Source: CAXQZM01 sp965229645 (GTDB lineage Bacteria; Pseudomonadota; Alphaproteobacteria; UBA7985). From it: 64,000 nt of DNA. Under the pieces are notes generated by a model. The model was not told the origin of the DNA and did no database searches. It was given only the letters and a program-made list of their open reading frames with translations. Shown piece after piece: positions 1-10,200 of the stretch. Each line of letters begins with the position of its first letter. Position 1 is the stretch's first letter. The position numbers and the translations under genes are program-made. The stretch is from the NCBI GenBank assembly GCA_965229645.1, contig OZ245893.1, forward strand, positions 1,550,001 through 1,614,000, written 5' to 3'.

Positions 1-2
1 GC

Positions 3-1355
3 CTGACCCAAGCGCAGATGGCGGCGGATTTGGAGATTTCGCCCGCCTATCTGAATCTGATCGAGCACAATCAGCGCCCCGTCAGCGCGCAAGTGCTGGT
101 GAAAATCGCGGCGGCCTACGACATCGATTTGGGCAGCTTTGCCCGCGATGACGCGCCCGAGCGGGCGGCGCAGCTGCGCACCCTGTTCGCCGACCCTGCG
201 CTGGGGGACCTGCGGCTCAGCGCTCAGGACTTTGCCGATATGACCGCCCTATCGCCCGAAGCCAGCGCCGCGATCTTGGCGCTGGGCGAGCGGGTGGCGC
301 GGCAGCGCCAGCTCATCCAGGCCCAAGACCGCGAGGGCGACGAGGCCGCCGACCTGGCGCGCGCAACCGACCCCGCGCAAGCGGCGCGCAGCTTTTTTCA
401 AGATCATAAGAATCATTTCCCAGCGCTTGAGGACTTAACCGATCAGATGCGCCAAGACTGGGACATTCGCCCGCAAGACCGCGGCGAGGCGGTGGTCGCC
501 CGCGTCTTGCCGCACGCGCCCTTCAGCGTCCAGGTCATGCCGACGCACGTCATGGGCACCACCTTGCGGCGGCACGACACGCACGGACGGCGTCTGTTGC
601 TGAACCAAGCCCTGGCCCCCGCCTCGCGGCGGCTACAAACGCTCACCCAGTTTTTCTTGACCGCGCAGCGGCGCGATTTGGATCGCCTCATGCACGACCA
701 AGATCGGCCCCACCCTGCGGCGGCAAAGATGGCGCGGGTGTCGCTGGCCGCCTACGCCGCCGCCGCGCTGCTCATGCCTTACGGGGCCGTGCGGGCGGCC
801 GCGCAAGAAGCGGCCTACGACATCGACGCCTTGGCGCACGACTTCGCCGTGACGCGCGAGCAAATGGCCCAGCGCCTCACCACCTTGCAACGCCCAGGCC
901 AGCGCGGCCTCGCCCTGTTCATGGCGCGCATCGACGCGGCGGGCAACATGACCAAGCGCCTGAGCGCCGCCAACTTTCCGCTGATCCGCAGCGGTGCCGC
1001 CTGCCCGCGCTGGCACGTCCATAGGGTCCAGGGCCAGGCGATCAGCGCCGAGCTGGTCGAGCTGCCCGACGGTGCCAAGTTTTTGAGCCTCGCCATCCCC
1101 TGCCGCAAACCAACCCTGAGCCACGCCCATCCTGGCCAGCCTTACGTTTTGGTGCTGGGGTGCGCCGCCAGCGACGCGCGCAAGACCGTGTACGGCGCGG
1201 GCCTGGATCTGGATACGGCGCCCGCAACCCCCATCGGCCCCGCGTGCCGCCTGTGCGAACGCCTGCCCTGTACCTACCGCGCAGCGGCACCCGCCAACCA
1301 TGAGATCTTGATCGACGAAGGCCGCCAGGACATGGCGCCGTTCAGCTTTGTGTAG
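3..1355 (+). CDS. XRE-family regulator with DUF2083 C-terminus (5' partial)
   Basis: This is the 3' part of a transcriptional regulator of the XRE / short-chain fatty acyl regulator type (RamB/ScfR-like). The reading frame is open to the left edge, so the true start lies outside the window. The N-terminus shows the end of a helix-turn-helix (ISPAYLNLIEHNQRPVS), followed by a central IrrE/ImmA-like region. Where active M78 peptidases carry HExxH, this protein reads FFLTAQRRDLD, so it is unlikely to be a protease. The C-terminus ends in the DUF2083 cysteine cluster CRLCERLPC. Family members sense acyl-CoA or related metabolites and control acetate, propionate or glyoxylate genes. The target here cannot be told because the upstream neighbours are missing. 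Confidence 0.85.
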   Translation: MTQAQMAADLEISPAYLNLIEHNQRPVSAQVLVKIAAAYDIDLGSFARDDAPERAAQLRTLFADPALGDLRLSAQDFADMTALSPEASAAILALGERVARQRQLIQAQDREGDEAADLARATDPAQAARSFFQDHKNHFPALEDLTDQMRQDWDIRPQDRGEAVVARVLPHAPFSVQVMPTHVMGTTLRRHDTHGRRLLLNQALAPASRRLQTLTQFFLTAQRRDLDRLMHDQDRPHPAAAKMARVSLAAYAAAALLMPYGAVRAAAQEAAYDIDALAHDFAVTREQMAQRLTTLQRPGQRGLALFMARIDAAGNMTKRLSAANFPLIRSGAACPRWHVHRVQGQAISAELVELPDGAKFLSLAIPCRKPTLSHAHPGQPYVLVLGCAASDARKTVYGAGLDLDTAPATPIGPACRLCERLPCTYRAAAPANHEILIDEGRQDMAPFSFV

Positions 1356-1418
1356 AGGGCATGCCGAGAGAAAAAGACCATAGTCCTTCGCATGCGCATT
1401 GATGGGGCTGAATGGCTT

Positions 1419-1462
1419 TCATGCCAGCGGTGATTGAGAAGGGCTCTTATGTTTGCTGGTAT
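1419..1462 (+). repeat. Solo family-A repeat unit (~45 bp)
   Basis: A short inverted-end unit begins TCATGCCAGCGG and ends GCTGGTATA, with the inner GGCTCTTATGTTTGCTGG seen in all family-A copies. It matches only the right-hand sub-hairpin of the full repeats and lies alone between two convergent genes. Similar solo units occur at 12.7 and 62.8 kb. Confidence 0.7.
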
Positions 1463-1488
1463 AGCTCCCTTGTGGGCGCAGATGGTCC

Positions 1489-1515
1489 TCAAGTCGATTG
1501 CTCCAATCGACTTGA
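1489..1515. repeat. Perfect 12-bp stem palindrome (family C)
   Basis: TCAAGTCGATTG and its exact reverse complement are separated by CTC. It lies between the convergent regulator and pirin genes, so it could act as a shared transcription stop, although no T-run follows on either strand. A related palindrome (GTCGATTG-GAA-CAATCGAC) is at 48549-48567. Confidence 0.6.
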
Positions 1516-1523
1516 ACTTCGCC

Positions 1524-2432
1524 TTAGTGTGACCTGATGAACTGGTCGTTGCGCAAGTCCGCGAAGGCCTGCATGAGCTCTGCGCGCGTATTCATGACGA
1601 TGGGGCCGTGCCAGGCGACGGGTTCCTCAATCGGCGCGCCTGCCACCAGCAAAAAACGCATACCGTCGGGACCCGTCGTGACCTCGATCTCGTCGCCGTC
1701 CCCAAAGGTCACCAGCGTGCGGTCGCCGCTTAAGTCTTGGAGGGTGAGTTCGTGCCCCGCCACCTGCTTTTCCAGCTGGACGCCGCGCGGGGCGGAGGCA
1801 TGGGTGAATGTGCCCGAACCTGCGAAAATGTAGGCGAAGGCCTTGCGGCGCGTATCGACCCGAAACCGCCGCCGTTTAAGGGCAGGAACGGCAATGTCGA
1901 GGTACAGCGGATCGGCGGCGATGCCGTCAACGGGACCCCGCCGTCCCCAAAACTCGCCCGTAATGATTTTGACCACCGTTCCGTCGTCGTCGGTGACGGC
2001 GGGAATGTCCGCGGCGCTCACGTCCTGGTAGCGCGGGGCGGTCATCTTGTGCGCGGCGGGCAAGTTGGCCCACAGCTGGAACCCGTGCATTTGCCCTGCG
2101 GCGTTGCCCTGGGGCATTTCTTGGTGCAGGATCCCACTGCCCGCCGTCATCCACTGCACATCGCCCGCGGTCAAATCCCCTTGATTTCCCAAGCTGTCGG
2201 CATGGCTTACCGACCCTGCCAGAACGTAGGTAATGGTCTCGATCCCGCGGTGCGGATGCCAAGGGAACCCCGCCGAATAGAGGTCAGGGTCGTCGTTACG
2301 AAAGTCATCGAACAGCAAGAACGGATCGTGGGCGCTTGGGTCCCCAAACCCGAAGGCCCGATGGAGATGGACCCCCGCCCCTTCGCGGGTGGGGCGGGCC
2401 AGGTTGGTATCGATTGCGGGGCGGAGTGACAT
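1524..2432 (-). CDS. Pirin family protein
   Basis: A 302-aa bicupin. The N-terminal cupin carries the pirin signature HPHRGIETITYVLAG, then GDVQWMTAGSGILHQE. The two histidines of HPH, a later His and the Glu of ILHQE are the usual iron ligands, so the metal site looks intact. Bacterial pirins act as quercetin dioxygenases or as redox-linked regulators; which applies here is unknown. The start ATG is preceded by AAGGA. The gene runs in the same direction as the broken doxX upstream, with a divergent LysR gene beyond. Pirin-DoxX-LysR is a common proteobacterial grouping, so control by that LysR protein is likely. Confidence 0.93.
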   Translation of the reverse strand: MSLRPAIDTNLARPTREGAGVHLHRAFGFGDPSAHDPFLLFDDFRNDDPDLYSAGFPWHPHRGIETITYVLAGSVSHADSLGNQGDLTAGDVQWMTAGSGILHQEMPQGNAAGQMHGFQLWANLPAAHKMTAPRYQDVSAADIPAVTDDDGTVVKIITGEFWGRRGPVDGIAADPLYLDIAVPALKRRRFRVDTRRKAFAYIFAGSGTFTHASAPRGVQLEKQVAGHELTLQDLSGDRTLVTFGDGDEIEVTTGPDGMRFLLVAGAPIEEPVAWHGPIVMNTRAELMQAFADLRNDQFIRSH

Positions 2433-2463
2433 GGGAGGGTCCTTTTCTGTTGGGCGTGTTTAA

Positions 2464-2621
2464 TAGCACTGGCGGCAAAGTTTGCCTCGTCGAGCCGTCG
2501 ATGGACGCAGAAAATACTGAATTGCAAATTCAGTATTTTTAAGGACTAGCGACCAAGTGGGAGCGCAGCCTGCGTGGCGCTTGAACGTGAGCGAAAGGGT
2601 CGTTACAAACGACCCTTGGTT
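2464..2621 (+). repeat. Family-B repeat, copy 1
   Basis: About 158 bp, nearly identical to copies at 20.5 and 36.9 kb. Shared landmarks are a GGCGGCAAAGTTTG start, a palindrome around GAATTGCAAATTC, AAGGACTAGCGACCAAGTGG, GAGCGCAGCCTGCGTGGCGC, and an end hairpin AAGGGTCGTT/AACGACCCTTGGT. The left end is altered (TAGCACTGG for TACCAACGG). Its right end overlaps the 3' end of doxX and supplies that gene's stop codon. It also fills the pirin-doxX intergenic space. Confidence 0.8.
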
Positions 2622-3216
2622 TCGGCGCGTTCGTCCACCGAGAGCGCGCCGGCACCATGCACGGCGAGCATCAGGAAACCGCCCGCGATAGCGACATTCT
2701 TCAGGAGGTGGTTGATCTCATTTTGGGCCGCTAGGGCCTCCATCCCCGCAGTTGGGATATGGAACAAAAGCCCCGCAAGGACAGAGAATAGGGCCAGCGC
2801 CAAAGCCGCGAGGCGCGTTTGGTAACCGATCAGAACGAGGACGCCGCCGATGACCTCCAGCGCAACGGCGGGCCAGAACAGCAAGGCTGGCACGCTGTTA
2901 TACCAACGGCGAAAAAAGTTGACACTTTTTTGGCCGTTTCGTGTCTCACGGCAGAAACGCTTCGCGTTTCGCCTCCGACGGGGCCTTCGCTTTACCCCGA
3001 GGCGCTTTCGCGCTATTCTCGGGGCTGCTACGGGGGCCGCAGTCGCGGCCCTTATACCAGCGAATAAAAGAGTCATTTTCAACCGCCGCTGGTATTAAGC
3101 GCCATATAGCCTTGGGTCGCGTCGATGCCGCCCAACTTGGCGAGACCTGCCATGATAAAGATCAGCGCCAACAAGAGGCGCGCAAAGGGAACGGCGTAGG
3201 TACGAGCAGAGGACAT
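2603..3216 (-). pseudogene. DoxX family membrane protein, split by a family-A repeat
   Basis: The start ATG at 3216 follows AGGAAAG and encodes MSSARTYAVPFARLLLALIF, a typical DoxX first membrane helix, up to GYMAL. The frame then enters the 194-bp repeat and stops at 3079. The rest (VPALLFWPAVALEVIGGV, then two more membrane segments) resumes on the far side in another frame. Removing the repeat and one TAA duplication restores ...GYMALNSVPALLF, so the insertion broke a previously intact gene. The last residues (KGRL) and the stop come from family-B copy 1. DoxX proteins are small four-helix membrane proteins linked to redox functions. The pair with pirin is conserved elsewhere, but this copy should be non-functional. 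Confidence 0.88.
2901..3094 (+). repeat. Family-A repeat (MITE-like), copy A1
   Basis: A 194-bp element with ends TACCAACGGC and GCCGCTGGTA (near-perfect inverted repeats), flanked by TTA on both sides (2898-2900 and 3095-3097). Inside are successive hairpins: CAAAAAAGT-like arms near the left end, AAACGCTTCGCGTTT, CCCCGAG...CTCGGGG and GGGCCGC/GCGGCCC. It encodes no transposase. It sits inside doxX. Confidence 0.88.
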
Positions 3217-3270
3217 GGGACTTTCCTTTCGTGGTTGGAGGATGCTGAGTACGATCTTGCTAGCTTAGAC

Positions 3271-3329
3271 GTTCTCATTTTCTTCTTGGAGAGCTTAAAT
3301 TTGCGCCCCAGCGTTCTAATTTGGAGAAC
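3271..3329. promoter_or_regulatory. Putative LysR operator pair between doxX and LysR genes
   Basis: Two related dyads lie in the divergent intergenic region: GTTCTC...GAGAGC (from 3271) and GTTCT-AATTTGG-AGAAC (3313-3329). The second abuts the LysR ATG and contains its ribosome-binding GGAG, which would suit autorepression. This is inferred from position and symmetry only. Confidence 0.4.
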
Positions 3330-4238
3330 ATGGGTCGCCTTGAAGATCTGGAGTTGCTCGTCCGCATTGTCGATGCGGGCAGCGTGAGCAAGGCCGCCAG
3401 GGACATGGGCCTGGCCAAATCGGCGGTCAGTCGGCGTCTCGCGCGCTTAGAAGCCCGCTTCAACACCAGCCTGATCCACCGTACCCCTGGCACGTGGGCC
3501 GTGACCGATCGCGGGGCCGAACTTTATGCGCGCGCGCAGGCCCTGGTGCAGCAGATGGGCGCCTTGGACGCCGATTTCAGCGACGCGCGCCTGGCCCCTA
3601 CGGGACCCCTGGCCCTCTCCTTGCCGCGCGACTTCGGCCTTGCCTTCTTGTCCGCACCCCTGCGCGCCTTTGCCGATCAACACCCTGGCCTTAGCCTGCA
3701 CGTGGCTTTGGACGACCGCTTTGTCGATCTGCGTCACGAAAATTTCGACGCCGCCTTGCGCATCGCAGGAACCCCGCCCGAGGGCGTCGAGGCCGAACGG
3801 TTGGGGGAGTCGCAGGCGCACCTATGCGCGAGCCCCGCCTTCCTGGCCCAGGCCGCCAACCTTGGCGCGCCCGCGGACCTGGTCCACCACACCTGGCTTG
3901 GCTACGGCCTCGACCATCAGCACACCTTGCAACTCGGCAGCACGCGCCTCACGCTCACTCCCCGCCACCGCAGCAATTCAGGAACCCAGTTGCGCCATTG
4001 GGCCTTGGCGGGGTGGGGCGTGACGGCGCTTCCCGACTTTTTGATCGCCGACGACCTGGCCAAAGGCCGCCTGTCCCGCCTGCTCCCGACCCACCCGCTC
4101 CCTAGCTTGGGCCTCTACCTTTGCACGCCCGCTCGCGCCGCCCCCAATCGACGGGTGCGCTTGTTCGCCCAATTCCTAAGGGACTTGCTGGCTGAACAAC
4201 GGCTCGTCAGCGGGTCTTTCGCCCGAGATCATAGGTAG
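3330..4238 (+). CDS. LysR family transcriptional regulator
   Basis: A 302-aa LysR regulator. Residues 1-60 form the winged helix-turn-helix (SVSKAARDMGLAKSAVSRRL), followed by a substrate-binding effector domain with GPLALSLPRDFG and a C-terminal lobe. The ATG at 3330 is chosen over an upstream TTG because GGAG lies five bases before it. It is transcribed away from doxX and pirin, the normal arrangement for a LysR protein controlling its divergent neighbours. The effector is unknown. Since doxX is now broken, only pirin may remain as a target. Confidence 0.93.
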   Translation: MGRLEDLELLVRIVDAGSVSKAARDMGLAKSAVSRRLARLEARFNTSLIHRTPGTWAVTDRGAELYARAQALVQQMGALDADFSDARLAPTGPLALSLPRDFGLAFLSAPLRAFADQHPGLSLHVALDDRFVDLRHENFDAALRIAGTPPEGVEAERLGESQAHLCASPAFLAQAANLGAPADLVHHTWLGYGLDHQHTLQLGSTRLTLTPRHRSNSGTQLRHWALAGWGVTALPDFLIADDLAKGRLSRLLPTHPLPSLGLYLCTPARAAPNRRVRLFAQFLRDLLAEQRLVSGSFARDHR

Positions 4239-4286
4239 AATCGTTCCTAAAACCCTTCGCGCTTGTACTGAATCGGCTGAATAGCT

Positions 4287-7200
4287 TTAGAAGCGCCGAT
4301 CTACGGTACCGTCCAGGCGGATTTCTTCGGCTTCGTCGTTGCCCAATTCGCCGAAGGTCAACTCGATCTGCGCCGTCGTGTCAGCCCCTGAACGCGTGAT
4401 CCAGCCGAAAGTTACCGAACCCACAGGGTCTTCGTTGGGACTATAGACCGTTCCGTCGCTCAATGTGATATCGTCGGACCCAAATACCTGGCTTAGTTCC
4501 CCACGTACCAACAAGCGACTGCCCGAGGCGGTCGGCGCGGTGGCGTATTCCAGTCCCAAACCGAGCCTCCCCATATTTGCGGAGCTTTCTCGCGAGGTCG
4601 TGCTGTCTGAGAAGGTGAAGGCGTCCAAAGCTTCGGTCGCGTACATGAGGTCCGCATACGGCTTAAGCCTAGCGCCGCGGTCGCCCAGAGCGCGCGATCC
4701 GCTAATTCCACCCTTGAGTATCCACCGCGTTGATAGCGCATCGCCCGTCGCCCCGTCGTTGTTGACAAAGTCGTTTTGCGACAGGGTCAATATGGCCGAC
4801 CCGCTATAGGTAAGCCCGCCGCGTATTTGCGCCCTATAGTACCCAACGGAAAAGCCCGTGCGATCAACATCGGTTTCGCTGTCGTATTCCCAGCTTGAGG
4901 TCTCAAGACCGTAGACCAGTCCGCCAACAGCGCTTGCGGTCTTGGACATTTCCTGCCCGATCAGGGCATAAGCGTAGGTGCCGTCGCCCGATAACTCGGC
5001 GTCCAGAGAAGCCTTGGACAAGCCTACTGAGAACCAGTCAACCAAGGTGAACCCATTGCTGGCTTCACGAGAAGAAAGAACGCTAAGGCGATTGTAGGCA
5101 TTGGGATCAAAGGTATCCGCCCCCCCAGCATCAACCGCTGATGCCAGACCATTTGCGCTCGGCAAGGAGCCCGCGCTGCTGACCCCTGCCCCAATGGCAT
5201 CATTGATGACATTGCCCATTTGCGTGCCCATGACTTCGCTGGTGGCCATGGAAGATATGACGGCCCCTGTATCGCTGGCATCTTCTTCGACGACTTGACC
5301 CTCGACCGTGACCAGGACCGTCTCGTTCAATCCATCGAATTCCGCGCCAAGGGCGACAAAATCTAGCAAAACGTCTAAATCATCGCTCGCGCCACTCTCA
5401 AGCGCCGTCAATGTTATAGATTGCGGCCGATCCCACACCTCGGGTGCGAACACGACAACAGTTGGAGAAACAGCGATGGCGTTGGCATCGGTGGACGCAA
5501 TGGCGACGCTGACCTCCGCCGACGGGCGCGCGCTTAAGGCAAGAGTCAAGGTCGCGCTTTCCCCCTGCGCCATCGTCAGGTTTTCGGCACCGAGGACCAA
5601 CGCCGCCGTATCATCATCCGTTACTGTGATCGCGAGCATTTGATCTTCGAGGTTATCAAAGTAACCGTCTGCGCTTGACACAGACAAGGCTACGGTGACC
5701 GAGTTGCTGCCCAAGTCAGAATTATCCAATGCGCTCGCCATAGCTGACTGGACCGTATCCCAATTCTCAGCGGTAAAGATCAACTCGCTCGGTGTAAGCT
5801 CCACCGCATCGACATCACTGGACCTAAGGGTCACGATCACATCGCTTGTCGGCGCCGATGCCAGCGCCAGGGTAAGAGTCTCCGATGTACCCTCGACCAA
5901 GCTAAGGTCAGACTGCGCCACTACCAAAGCTGGGGAGGGGGCGTCGTAGGAAACCACGAGGGTCTGGGACGCCGCAGATGGATTCCTCGCCGCATCCTGT
6001 GCTGCACCAGCCAAAATTTCGACGGTGATATCGCCGTTCCCATCTGGCCTCACGTCAAACGCATAAGCGCTGCCATCAAGGGTGACCAAAGTCCCCGCAT
6101 CCACCGAACCGTTCACAATAACAATGTCGCTTTCCTCAAACCCAACGACGTTCTCTGAGAATAGAGCCATAAGCTCAAACGTATCAGAAACGGAATCCTC
6201 AGCGGTGGTCAAGGACACCGTTGGCGCAGTCATGTCCGCCTCAATCGACAAGATTTCAGCTGCAAAATTGCCATTGCCTGCAGGGTCCACCGCAACGCCC
6301 GCGGCCACATCCACTGTCACCTCCCCGTCGCTGATCGGCGTCACAACAAAACTATAGTCCGCCCCCGCGCCCTGGAGGTTATCCGCCGTGCCATTGCCCA
6401 CCACGATATCATTCAACTCAAAGCCCGTCACAGACTCACTGAACGTCGCCGTAACCATGAACTCGCCAGCAACTGGATTGCTCGCCGTCGTGCTCAACCC
6501 GAGCGTCGATCCGTCCAAATCCGCCGTCAAAGAAAGGGGCGTGGCCGCCGCATTGCCGTTGCCCGCAGCGTCCTGCGCAACACCCGCACCCACATCTACC
6601 GTAACCTCCCCGTTGCCCTGCGGGGTAATATCAAAGCTGTAGTTCCGACCCGATCCCGAGAAGTTGCCCAAGCTGCCATTGATAACCTCGACATCGCTTG
6701 AGTCAAAATCCGTCACATCCTCGCTGAAGGTGGCGCTCACCGAAAACGTCGTCCCAACAGGGCTGGTCGCACTCGTTGCCAAACTGACCGTCGGCGATGT
6801 CAAGTCCGCCGTCACCGAAAGCTGATCAGAGGCTTCGTTGCCATTGCCCGCGCGATCCTGAACCCCCTCCTCTGCTACCAAAATCGTCACCGTGCCCGTC
6901 GCAGCTGGGGTCACATTAAAGGAATAGACCTTCCCCGAACCGACCAGATTAGTCCCAACCGCATTGGTAAGGATGAGATCGTCCAGGGCAAAATCGCTCA
7001 CTTCCTCCGAAAACTCCGCCGTTACGCTGAAGGTTCCCCCAACAGGCTCGGGGCTAGAAGTCTGCAACGTCACCGTCGGGACCGTCAAATCGGCCGTCCT
7101 TGTGAGTTGCGCCGCCGCCGCGGTCGCGTTGCCCGCCCCATCTTGCGCCGCACCCGCCGCCACATCCACCGTCACGACCCCGTCGCTTATCGGCGTCACA

Positions 7201-10200
7201 TCGAAGCTATAGGACGCCCCAGACCCCGTAAATTGATCAAGGCTGGCGTTCGTAACCACCACATCGCCCGCATCAAAACCCGTCACAGCCTGGCTGAACG
7301 TCGCCGTGACCGTGAAGGTCCCCGAAACGAAATCATCCGCCCCCGTATCAAGGACGACCGTCGGCGCTTGCAAATCCGCCGTCACCCTAAGCGTTGAGGC
7401 GGCTATGTTGCTATTGCCCGCGCTGTCAACCGCAACACCCGCGGCCACGTCCACCGTCACATCTCCAGTGCTTGCTGGCGTCACATCAAAGTTATATTCC
7501 AGGGACGAGACCCCGACGAAGTTGCTGACCGTGCCATTGACCACCACGATATCAGCCAACTCAAGGCCCGTCACAGCTTCACTGAACGTCGCCGTCACGG
7601 TGAACACACCGCCCACAACATCACTATTGCCCGACGTTGCCAATCCAACCGTCGGAGCGGTCAAATCCGCCTCGCGCACCAGCTGAGCCGCCGCCGCATT
7701 GCCATTGCCCGCGCTGTCAAACGCAACGCCCGCAACCACGTCCACCGTAACATCCCCGTCGTCTTCTGGCGTCAAATTGAAGGTATAGATCGACCCAGAC
7801 CCCAATAGGTTGCTCAAAGTACCATTGCTGACAAAAACATCCGAAAGCCCAAAGCCTGTCACAGGCTCGGAGAAGGTGACCGTGACGCTAAAGATGCCCG
7901 AAAAAGGACCATCCGCCAGGGTTGTAAGCGACACCGTCGGGGCCGTCATATCTGCCGTCCGTGACAACTGCGCCGCAGCCGCATTGCCATTGCCTGCACC
8001 ATCAAAGGCGACACCCGCAGCCACGTCCACCGTAACCTCCCCGTCGCTCGTTGGCGTCACATCAAAACTGTAGGACGCCCCAGACCCTGAAAAGTTATCC
8101 GCCGTGCCATTGCCCACCACGACATCATCCAACTCAAAGCCCGTAACAGACTCTGAGAACGTCGCTGTCACCGTGAACTCGCCAGCAACTGGATTGCTCG
8201 CTGTCGTGCTCAAATCCAAAGTCGATCCGTCCAAATCCGCCGTCATCACTAGGCTCGCCGCCGCCTCATTGCCGTTACCCACAGCGTCCTGCGCAACACC
8301 TGCACCCACATCTACCGTAACGTCCCCGTTGCTGATCGGCGTCACATCAAAGCTATAAGCTGCCCCCGATCCCTGGAAGTTGTCCACGCGACCATTGCTA
8401 ACTTGGACATCAGTCACGTCAAATCCCGTGACAGATTCGGTGAATTCGGCCAAAACGGTGAAGGCCGCAGCAACGGGGCCTACCGCATCGCTTGAAAGGG
8501 CTAGGGCCACGCTGCTCTGACTCCAGTTGGGCTTGTGAACATCAAGCCAAGAGGCACTGGTTCCCGCATCAAAACTATCGGGCGCCTCGGAAATCAGACG
8601 CACATCCCACATCGACAAGTCTTGAACAAAGGCGCGGGCATTCTCAAACATTGAATCCATATTGGAAACCAGCGATGTGTCCCAGCCGCCAATGTCCTGA
8701 TTGAAGGCTGCCGCATCTTCAAACATCCAACGCATATTCGCGACCTTGGACGTATCCCAACCCCCTATATCCTGGTTGAATGAAACAGCGTTCTTGAACG
8801 CGCCTTGCATGTCTCGAACTTTGGAGGTGTTCCAGCTTGCTAAATCCTGATCAAAGACAAGGGCATTGCTGAACATCTGCCGCATGTCCTCAACATTAGA
8901 CGTGTCCCAGCTACTGATGTCTTGATTGAAAGCTGCCGCAGAACTGAACATGTAGTTCATATGCGTAACGCTAGATGTGTTCCAATCACCGATGTCCTGA
9001 TTAAAGGCCTCCGCAAAGTGGAACATGGTACGCATACTTTCAACATTGGACGTATCCCAATCACCGATGTCCTGGTTGAAGCGCCTTGCCGAGCTGAACA
9101 TGTCGTCCATATTTTCAACGCGGGACGTATCCCATCCCCCTATGTCTTGATCAAAGAAAATCGCGTCGCTGAACATTTTCTTCATGTCGGTAACGTTGGA
9201 GGTATCCCAGCCGCCTACGTCTTGATTGAAAGCAACGGCACCTTCAAACATTCCGCCCATGTCTGTGACATTGGAAGTCTCCCAACCACTGATATCTTCA
9301 TTGAACTCAGAGGCTTGGAGGAAATAGTCCTCCATGTCTGTGATATTGCCCGTGTACCACTCGCCCGCCGAGTAGGTCTGACCGTCAAGGGAAATGGCGT
9401 AAGACCCGTCTCCGCCAGCCCGGTTCGATCCAGCCGCGTCAAAATCGGCCTGACTGACCACCAGCTTGCCTGCGCACGCTCCTGACTGGCCGAGGAAACT
9501 CGCCCCATCGGCCTCGACTTCGCAGGTGTTGGTGCTAGCCGTTGCGCCGCTTTGACCCCAAACAGGCTTATGGGAAGCTAACCAAGAGGCACTGGTTCCC
9601 GCATCAAAACTATCGGGCGCTTCGGAAATCAAACGCACATCCCACATCGACAAATCTTGGACAAAAGCGCGGGCATTTTCAAACATTGAATCCATATTGG
9701 AAACCAGCGATGTATCCCAGCCGCCAATGTCCTGATTGAAGGCTGCCGCATCTTCAAACATCCAACGCATATTCGCGACCTTGGACGTATCCCAACCCCC
9801 TATATCCTGGTTGAATGAAACAGCGTTCTTGAACGCGCCTTGCATGTCTCGAACTTTGGAGGTGTTCCAGCTTGCTAAATCCTGATCAAAGACAAGGGCA
9901 TTGCTGAACATCTGCCGCATGTCCTCAACATTAGACGTGTCCCAGCTACTGATGTCTTGATTGAAAGCTGCCGCAGAACTGAACATGTAGTTCATATGCG
10001 TAACGCTAGATGTGTTCCAATCACTGAGATCCTGATTGAAAGCCTCCGCAAAAAAGAACATGCCACCCATACTTTCAACGTTGGACGTATCCCAAGCACC
10101 GATGTCCTGATTAAACCGCCTTGCCGAGCTGAACATGTCGTCCATATTTTCAACGCGGGACGTATCCCATCCCCCTATGTCTTGATCAAAGAAAATCGCG

